64,000 nucleotides of DNA from contig JALQPE010002096.1 of the NCBI GenBank assembly GCA_030407315.1, positions 1 through 64,000 of the forward strand, written 5' to 3'. The stretch is from Asparagopsis taxiformis. Its lineage: Eukaryota; Rhodophyta; Florideophyceae; Bonnemaisoniales; Bonnemaisoniaceae. Positions 1 through 6,886 of the stretch are shown one piece after another. The translations under genes were made by a program, and so were the position numbers. How positions within the stretch are numbered: the first letter of the stretch is position 1; each line of letters begins with the position of its first letter. The notes beneath the pieces are model-generated. The model saw nothing but the letters and a program-made list of their open reading frames with translations, was not told the DNA's origin and did not search any database.

Positions 1-530
1 GTGGGGGGGGGAAGAGAGTATTTGGTCGTTAGCCAGTGCTAACTGCCTGCGGAGCATGTCGACTGGGTCGCGGAGGTACAGCTGTGCCGAGTACTTACCA
101 GTTTTGTCTGGAATGATGTGGCTCTTGTAACCTTCGGTGCGGAAATGTGTTTCGACCATGGAAGCGGTAACGTGGCGACATTCTTCTACGGTGCGAACGG
201 CGCTGTTGAACTTTTCTAGGGAGAATGCGGGGTCTTGTAGGATGGTGATGACTTCGCTCACGCGGCCAGCGCCGGCCTTGTACTCGAGGGTTGTGAGACT
301 GGCGGCGAGGGATTGCACGAGGAGGTCTGCGCGGAGGGGGTTGAGGTTGGTGGCAGAAGCGTCACAGGGTGAGTCGCTGGAGGAAGCACCACCAGATTCT
401 GGGTCTGGGGAGCTGGTTGCGGGGAATCATGGTCGCCGTTTCGAGCAGGCTCATGGGTGCGGCAGGGACACGAGCGTTGTGTGGTGAAGTGTTTGGGAGG
501 GGTTGAAACGGTAGCGACACGTTCGCTCAT
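1..530 (-). pseudogene. transposon-like reading frame, 5' part, frameshifted, runs off the window
   Basis: On the minus strand an ATG at 530 opens a frame (MSERVATVST...) that keeps a coding look until about 380. A second minus frame, open from 426 to the window edge, then takes over and reads ...RADLLVQSLAASLTTLEYK... and near the edge ...AQLYLRDPVDMLRRQL. The hand-over needs a single-base shift or a small intron; the second frame has no ATG of its own before a TGA at 427-429. The Leu-Tyr-Leu-Arg-Asp-Pro-Val motif loosely recalls Plavaka-type transposon proteins, but I cannot confirm the family. The tandem repeats that follow fit a mobile or decaying context. It could also be an ordinary gene with a short intron. 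Confidence 0.35.
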
Positions 531-1189
531 GCAGCGCGAGCGCATAAGCATCTACGCAGTAGTAGAAGCACCCTTCATACTTGCATTCCATGTCGAGTTT
601 TGGCGCAAAAGGGAGGATTGCGAGCTGAACAGGGGAGACTGTGCCGTCCAGATGCGACCAATTTTATTTTGTGGTGCTTTCGAGACTTGGAATGTAACGT
701 GTTCGTTCGTAGTTTTGTGGGTAGTAGTTTTGTGCTCACTCCAGCTGACATCCCAACGGTGGAATTTAACCGAGAGTTCAATCATTTCCAACTGTTACAT
801 CACATTGCGTGCTGGCAACGTGTGCATGGAAGGACGAACGACTGCCCTGGGAGATGAATTTTCAATTAATTCATTTGTAATAATAAACTTTTTTATTTCC
901 AAACTTCGTGGAATCTGAATGTGCTTTACAGCGGATATGCCACGGATCATGTAAGGAAAGCAAATGGATTCTCAATATATGATTATATGTTTATATTCGT
1001 TGTTCTCGATCCGGATCTCATGTTCGGGGAATCAGAGACCATGGCTTGGGCCATACTCAATCTCACTGCCGGCGATGATTTCGAGTATGCACAGCAAGAC
1101 TTAAGCGGACGCTGAAAGCTGTCCGGTCGACGCCGCAGGCTCCACTCCGCCCTCATCACCGACTGAGATTCTTTGACCGCTTTGCTTTG
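531..1189. other. intergenic, no gene supported
   Basis: Several short overlapping frames occur here on both strands, but none has convincing protein character. The sequence becomes AT-rich around 860-900. It separates the broken transposon-like frame from the tandem repeats. Confidence 0.5.
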
Positions 1190-2260
1190 TTTAGTGTAAA
1201 GGATGGACGAAGGTACGTGCGCGAATCTTGAGGGTATGCATTGAGGGAAGCGTGGGTTTTGAGTCTGACTATTTCCGTTGATGCGATATTTTTCCTTGGA
1301 AGCCTTTTGACTCATGGTGTGTATTGAGCGGAGGATGGAAGAGAGGTACGTGAAGTTTTGAAAGTATGCTGTGAGGGAAGGTTGGTTTTGAGTCTGACTG
1401 TTGTGGTTGATTCCGATGTTGTGTAGATGATGCAGGAATGTTGATGACGGAAGGTAAGTTTCACTGAGCACCAAGACTTGTTTTGCGAAGATATGGACTG
1501 CTGACTTTGATTATTATTCATTGCAAGGTTTTTGGATCATGGTTTGTATTGTGTGTAGGATGGATGAGAGGTACATTTGCGAGTTCTCAGGGTATGTAGC
1601 GAGGGAAACGTTGGTTTTCAATCTGACTGTTGCGGTTGAATCCGATGTTGCGTAGGTGATGGAGGAATAGTGATGACGGAAGGTAAGTCACATTGGGCGC
1701 CCAGACCGGTTGTGCGAAGATGCGGAATGCTGACTACTTTTCTTGGCTACACGATTACGTGATTTATGGTTTTTATTGTGTGCAGGATGGAACAGGTAAA
1801 GTAAGTGTGCGAGTTTTGAAAGTAAGCAGCGAGGGAAGGTTGGTTTTGAGTCTGACTATTTCCGTTGATGCGATATTTTTCATTGGAAGCCTATTGAGTC
1901 ATGGTGTGTATTGTGTGGAGCGAAGGTAAGTGTGCGAGTTTTGAAAGTAAGCTGCGAGGGAAGGTTGGTTTTGAGTCTGACTGTTGTGGTTGATTCCGAT
2001 GTTGTGTAGATGATGCAGGAATGTTGATGACAGAAGGTAAGTTTCACTGAGCACCAAGACTTGTTTTGCGAAGATATGGACTGCTGACTTTGATTATTCA
2101 TTGCAAGGTTTTTGGATCATGGTTTGTATTTTGTGTAGGATGGATGATTCAGTCATCCTCTCGGAGAGGTAAGTAAGGGAGTTTCTAGGATATCTGTCGT
2201 GGTAAGCGTTGCTTTTGAATCTGACTGTTGGGGGTTGATTTTTGTATGTGATGCAGGAGT
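1190..2260 (+). repeat. diverged tandem repeat with recurrent splice-like signals
   Basis: Segments of roughly 200-300 bp recur three to four times in the same orientation. Shared blocks include GAGTCTGACT, TTGATTCCGATGTTG and GACGGAAGGTAAGT. The stretch near 1373-1580 is repeated almost unchanged near 1957-2160. Copies contain GGTAAGT or GGTACGT donor-like sites (for example near 1211, 1346, 1456, 1683, 1925, 2036, 2170) and TGTGTAG or GTAG acceptor-like sites. No long reading frame spans the array. It may be a duplicated block of small exons and introns, or non-coding satellite that merely resembles one. Confidence 0.6.
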
Positions 2261-2857
2261 GGTGAAGCAGGAACGGCAGGACTGAAGGAGAGTGAAGAAG
2301 GGATGTAGGAAGATGGGGAATGAAGCTGTGAGGTGTTTTCTGGTATGTGTATATTTTGGGGCATACGATAGAAGTGAGAGTGCGTTTCAAGTGGTGTAAG
2401 ATTTTGCTGACATGTTCGTGTTTGATGTCTTGATGATTTAATGGGCTGGGGTGGTGTCGAGGAAAGCGGGGATGGTATTGGGAAGGAGCGTATTTTTTGT
2501 AATCTAGGTCGTGAGGGTTCTTGAAGTATGTGCGGATGGTGGTGCATGGCGTTCGGATGGTAGGGGAGAACGCGATAGTGAGGGAGATGGGTGATCGACG
2601 ATATGCTGACAGGTATTTTGTATTCGGCGGATACGTATTTCGTATTCTGGCTGGATACATATTCCGTATTTGGCTATTTTCCTATTCTAACCGGTATTTA
2701 TTTCCTATTCTGACCAGATATGTATTCCCTATTCTAGAGAGACGTATTGTATACGAGCAGTTTCCTAAATGAGAGAATAAAATACGGTCCGATATGGGCC
2801 CTGAATTTACCATCCGCTGTAATTCTTCCCTCCCGGTTTTCGCTGATATATTGTATA
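2261..2857. other. non-coding spacer with short TATTC-type repeats
   Basis: No gene is supported. Between about 2600 and 2750 the motifs GTATTC, CTATTC and GGATAC are repeated irregularly, leading into the 43-bp satellite. Short frames here look like by-products of the repeats. Confidence 0.4.
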
Positions 2858-3240
2858 CTGGATGTCGGTCCTAGTATTCCGCCATATGTACTAGAGAAAG
2901 TGGATGTCGGGTCCTAGTATTCCGCCAATGTACTAGAGAAAGTGGATGTCGGGTTCTAGTATTCCGCCATATGTACTAGAGAAAGTGGATGTCGGGTCCT
3001 AGTATTCCGCCATATGTACTAGAGAAAGTGGATGTCGGGTCCTAGTATTCCGCCATATGTACTAGAGAAAGTGGATGTCGGGTCCTAGTATTCCGCCATA
3101 TGTACTAGAGAAAGTGGATGTCGGTCCTAGTATTCCGCCATATGTACTAGAGAAAGTGGATGTCGGGCCCTAGTATTCCGCCATATGTACTAGAGAAAGT
3201 GGATGTCGGGCCCTAGTATTCCGCCAAGTACTAGAGAAAG
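2858..3240 (+). repeat. 43-bp tandem satellite, nine copies
   Basis: The word GGATGTCGG recurs at about 2860, 2902, 2944, 2987, 3030, 3073, 3116, 3158 and 3200, giving a 42-43 bp period. Each unit carries CCTAGTATTCCGCC and TATGTACTAGAGAAA; CTAGTA and TACTAG are reverse complements, so units can pair within and between copies. Copies differ by one to three bases, pointing to recent amplification or active homogenisation. There is no reading frame across it. Confidence 0.9.
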
Positions 3241-3287
3241 GGACGTCCGCATCCAAAAATTTTTTATTTTTTTGGACGCGGACGTTC
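3241..3287. repeat. inverted repeat, GGACGTCCGC hairpin
   Basis: The left arm GGACGTCCGCATCCAAAAA pairs with a right arm ending in TTGGACGCGGACGTTC across an A/T-rich centre. A third copy of the arm (GGACGTCCGCGTCCA) lies at about 3338. The structure abuts the end of the 43-bp satellite and may mark the boundary of a small element. Confidence 0.6.
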
Positions 3288-3480
3288 ATTTGTTCTAGTA
3301 AATCTCGGGGCCGACTAGGACCCGTACTAGAGAGACTGGACGTCCGCGTCCACTTCCGAAAACACAGACGATCTTGCTCATAACAGCTCTCGGACACGCA
3401 TGCGAGATCTGCGTCAGTTGAGCAGGACGACAAGAGGATTTGGTAATCCTTTCGTTCGTGTTTTAATTGAAGTGTTCAAG

Positions 3481-4300
3481 ATGTCCGAGCCGGTTGCTGC
3501 TCACAAAATGATGGAGCCTCCGCTCGAGCATTTCTACTCCGAGCTCAAGAACACTGGGTCAGGAAGGAGACTTTATTGCGAACAGTATCGCGGAGACCCT
3601 CCTGCACTTCAATACCGACGACAACAGCGGTACGAAGCATGCTCTCGTCTCCGACGAAATGTATGAGCAGCTTCGCTTTTCCACGGGCGTTGTGGACATG
3701 GAAGAAGACCAAAGGGTCATTGTTCATAATGAACAGCCATCTGAAGATGCGCCGAAGCCATCTACGCCCCAATCAGATGAGCCTTCTACCCCTTCTACCC
3801 GTTCTGGTCCTACTAATCCCCTCCTCCTCCTTCTACCCCTCCTGCCCTCGTGCCATTCTACCCCTTCTACTCCTTCTACCCCTTCTACCCCTTCTACTCC
3901 TGCTCCTACTACCCCTCCTCCTCCTGCCACTTCCGTTCCCGCCCCTTCTACCCCTTCTCCTCCTGCCCTGCTGCTACCCCTCCTCCTGCCCTTCCGTTCC
4001 CGCCCCTTCCACCCTCCTGCTACCCCTCCTGCTCCTGCCACTTCCGTTCCTGCAGTTGAGCAGGCTCAAGGAACCCCTGATGCCACTGTGGCAGGTTCTG
4101 AGAAGCAATTGGGATCTGTTCTCCTCCGTCTCCCTCTCAATGCACCACCGCTTGCGGTGAATGAGCCAGTCGAGACACTTCGCAGGTCGAAACGGCAGAG
4201 AACGGAGAGTCTACGGGTTGGCGGCGACAGTCAGGCAGAGTCGGAGGTAGAAGAAGAGTCCGAAAGAGCCCCTTCCGAAGCGCAGAAGACTGGAAGTTAA
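3481..4300 (+). pseudogene. Ser/Thr/Pro-rich protein frame with one frameshift; upstream part of the oxygenase-like frame
   Basis: An ATG at 3481 starts MSEPVAAHKMMEPP... After about 25 codons the coding look moves to another frame, which reads ...GDFIANSIAETLLHFNTDDN... and then continues through 3659. This needs a one-base shift near 3540-3560. Residues encoded from about 3770 to 4050 are a low-complexity Ser-Thr-Pro stretch made by a CTTCTACCC microsatellite. The end is acidic and basic (RRSKRQRTES...EVEEESERA). The frame stops at TAA 4298-4300, and the same frame stays open into the next feature, so the two may once have been one protein of about 620 residues. Microsatellite slippage, sequencing error or true decay are all possible. 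Confidence 0.45.
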
Positions 4301-5341
4301 CCGTACGTGAAACGTTCAACCGAGGAGATTCCATTGTTCAGCGATGAGCAGGAAAATCCCCTCCCCGACAGGGTAGTCGATGAACGGATTATGGATATTC
4401 TCCCGAACACCATACCGTCAGACTCTAGGGTCAAGTACTATATCGACAGCAAGCTGTACGAAACAATCCGACAGGAGATTTTGAGTGCAGCTGCTGCCGA
4501 TATGAATTGTATAGCGTGCAGTGGTCCAGCTTGCTGTGCAGAGAAGTTCTTTGCAACAGCTAGGTCAACTCTCAATCTCTTGGGTGCCCATGTACTCAGT
4601 GGTATCTTCCGTTCTTCGACTGTGGGCAACGCAGCACATGAACTGTTCACGTTCTACGCCCAGAAGTTCAAACCTGTTCATTCTTCTGCTGAAGACAGTT
4701 CCAATGATCCCTGGCATCAGATTCGAAACAAGGGTGAGGTAACAGCAGAGCAACAGGCCTCTCGTTTGGGAAGGTTCTCTATCTCAAGGAAGAAGATTTG
4801 CGACGATCTCGAGCAGATGGATGAACATCAATTCAAGAACAAGATGATTCTCGAGGTCGGCAAAGCAATCTGTGCCGAGCTAATGTACTTGGGCCTAGGA
4901 ATCCATGAGCCTGTGGCCTTTCCTAAAACCGGTTTACGTCTTTTGCTGACCTCTGATGGTGCTCCAGATCAAGACTTGCACACAGACCTACCGGTGGTCA
5001 TCAATGATTCCGATTTCCCACCTGGAAGATCGTACTTTCTGATGGCAAGCGCGGCTGATGGGTTCTGGCTTCGTGGAGCGTATTTCAGCCACGTCTGTTT
5101 GACGCGTGCAGACGCTGAGAAGTACAAGACGCCTGTTATGGACATCTACGTGCCACCGTATTCTCTCTTCATCGGTCGTGGTGACTTCTACCATGGAGGC
5201 AAAGGATTCAGTAGTTCAGCGGAAAATCGCCTAACATATGGTCTTCCGGTTCGTTCTCATCTCTACCTTTTAAGTGACGAAGAAGAATTGGCGGATGCTA
5301 TCGAAACAGTCAACTACTGGGATGCACCTAGTGCGCGATAA
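4301..5341 (+). CDS. 2OG-Fe(II) dioxygenase-like domain protein
   Basis: This frame of about 344 residues has no clear ATG start: the first start-like codon is GTG at 4307, just after an in-frame TAA. It is therefore probably the C-terminal part of the preceding frame, or is entered by splicing. Counting from 4307, the C-terminal half shows the double-stranded beta-helix oxygenase pattern: H225-x-D227 (QDLHTD), then H296 in GDFYHGG and R308 in ENRLTYGL. These would be the iron triad and a 2-oxoglutarate-binding arginine. A cysteine cluster (CIACSGPACC) lies near residues 68-77. The substrate is unknown; protein, nucleic acid or small molecule are all possible. Its neighbours include a DNA methyltransferase and a SET domain. 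I infer the fold from motifs only. Confidence 0.55.
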   Translation, partial: PYVKRSTEEIPLFSDEQENPLPDRVVDERIMDILPNTIPSDSRVKYYIDSKLYETIRQEILSAAAADMNCIACSGPACCAEKFFATARSTLNLLGAHVLSGIFRSSTVGNAAHELFTFYAQKFKPVHSSAEDSSNDPWHQIRNKGEVTAEQQASRLGRFSISRKKICDDLEQMDEHQFKNKMILEVGKAICAELMYLGLGIHEPVAFPKTGLRLLLTSDGAPDQDLHTDLPVVINDSDFPPGRSYFLMASAADGFWLRGAYFSHVCLTRADAEKYKTPVMDIYVPPYSLFIGRGDFYHGGKGFSSSAENRLTYGLPVRSHLYLLSDEEELADAIETVNYWDAPSAR

Positions 5342-5689
5342 TCTGCAAGAATACTGCTTTGCCTCTCCCTCTACAGGCAGCATCTGCCAATCCTAAGCTA
5401 GCTTCGGTAGTATACTTCCTTTACCACAACTAAATCTACTCCTATTCATGACTTTGAAAATATTAGCACGGTCAGTCTACTGCACTATTAGAGTTCCTCT
5501 ACCTCTCACCCCCATAGCTTCTACACCCTACATCGTACAGACTGATCTCTTTTCCTTTCCTACATGCATGGCACAGTTTTGCAAGACTGCCACAATTCCA
5601 CATCACTCGAGTAACCAAGGTCTTGAATTGTATTCTTCTTAGTTACTAACTGTATTGAGATGCAAACCTGGCAGCCAATGGAATTGCTG

Positions 5690-6205
5690 CACCTGGGCTT
5701 TGCCATGCCAAAAAATACCCGTATATTTGGCATGGCAAAGCCCAGTTGCAGCATTCATGGCTGCCGCTGCGTCATGAAGCCAAAGCAGAGCTGCACTTGG
5801 GCTGGCACACCCAAATATACCGGTATTATTTTGGCATGGCAAAGCCCAGGTGCAGCAATTCCATTGGCTGCCGCTGCGTTCATGACAGCCAATGGCAGAG
5901 CTGCACTTGGGCTGGCCACACCCAAAATAATACCCGGTATTATTTTGGCATGGCAAAGCCCAGGTGCAGCAATTCTATTGGCTGCCGCTGCGTTCATGAC
6001 AGCCAATAGAATTGCTGCACTTGGGCTGGCCATGCCAAATAATACCCGGTATTATTTTGGCATGGCAAAGCCCAGGTGCAGCAATTCCATGGCTGCCGCT
6101 GTTCATGACAGCAATAGCAGAGCTGCACTTGGGCTGGCCACACCCAAAATAATACCGGTATTATTTTGGCATGGCAAAGCCCAGGTGCAGCACTATCATT
6201 GGGCG
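5690..6205. repeat. array of nested palindromic repeats, about 110-bp period
   Basis: Four to five copies of a unit are arranged head to tail. Each is built round the palindrome AATAATACCGGTATTATT (cores at about 5711-5728 degenerate, 5813-5833, 5923-5946, 6037-6058, 6146-6167). The core is flanked by arms CTGCACTTGGGCTGGC and GCATGGCAAAGCCCAGG, which are near reverse complements, and by a smaller hairpin (GGCTGCCGCTGCG ... CATGACAGCC). Reading frames across the array are long only because the repeat happens to lack stops, and their peptides are repetitive on both strands. The unit has the size and shape of a foldback element or MITE that has multiplied in tandem. Confidence 0.85.
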
Positions 6206-6351
6206 TGGGCTGACTGGCACCGCTCAGCAAATGAAAGTCTGTTATTATCGCTCAGGTAGATTGTAGTACTACAACGTTGTACGAGTTCAGATGCAAGACT
6301 TTTTATTGCTGATGGTACTCTTGATATCTGTAATTGGACGCCTAAACTGTC

Positions 6352-6822
6352 CTACTTCTCTGCAGTCCAGTAGCGCGATCCATAGTCAACGAATATCTCT
6401 TCCCCAGCTCGAACATCTACTACAACCTGCGCTAGGATGAGATCAGGTTTTGCTACTGCATACTTGAAGTCGCAAGTAGGATTGACGTCTTTGTGAACTC
6501 GGAACTCTGCATTTTTTCTGCGTTGCACATTTGCAACTCTCTCCATTCCGTCAATGGTCCTACTGTCGTTGAGGTAGCTGCAGACATTGTATTCCGCTGG
6601 TACAAGATATATCTTGTCGACCGGTGCTTCTTCTCCGATGACACTGGTCTCCATCTCCATGTTGAAGTTTTGGAATCTTTCACCAGTACAACCGAACCCG
6701 TCCGGTCCGTACAAGCGACTGCGTTGCGGTTCATTCTCCCCAATCTTCCCGTATAAAATTGTCCCATTATACCATCCAACAACAGAGCCCCTCTCTAAAT
6801 CTTCTGCGGCAAAAACCCCCAA
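6352..6822 (-). CDS. SET-domain protein (probable lysine methyltransferase), 5' end unresolved
   Basis: The frame reads GGLGVFAAEDLERGSVVGWYNGTI, the usual beginning of a SET fold. It continues with YLNDSRTIDG...RKNAEFR in place of the classical NHS-x-x-PN, and ends with VVDVRAGEEIFVDYGSRYW, the conserved SET C-terminal tyrosine motif. SET enzymes transfer methyl groups from S-adenosylmethionine to lysine. There is no in-frame ATG: the frame is open back to about 6891 and the apparent start is a TTG. The upstream part overlaps the last codons of the ParB-methyltransferase gene in a different frame. A small 5' exon, a frameshift (an ATG at about 6889 opens a short frame of a different phase), or a C-terminal extension of the neighbour would all explain this. 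Domain call is firm; gene boundaries are not. Confidence 0.7.
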   Translation of the reverse strand: MGVFAAEDLERGSVVGWYNGTILYGKIGENEPQRSRLYGPDGFGCTGERFQNFNMEMETSVIGEEAPVDKIYLVPAEYNVCSYLNDSRTIDGMERVANVQRRKNAEFRVHKDVNPTCDFKYAVAKPDLILAQVVVDVRAGEEIFVDYGSRYWTAEK

Positions 6823-6886
6823 TCCTCCTCTCGAACTGTCGATGCAGCAACAATAACGTTGTGAAAGGAGGCATCTACTGCAAGCA

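Noticed and set aside
2858..3240. CRISPR array
   Set aside because: Repeats are contiguous 43-bp satellite units without unique spacers, and the organism is eukaryotic.
5660..6259. Long reading frames on both strands across the palindromic array (up to 199 codons)
   Set aside because: They are made of the repeat unit read through; peptides are repetitive in each frame and mirror each other on the two strands.
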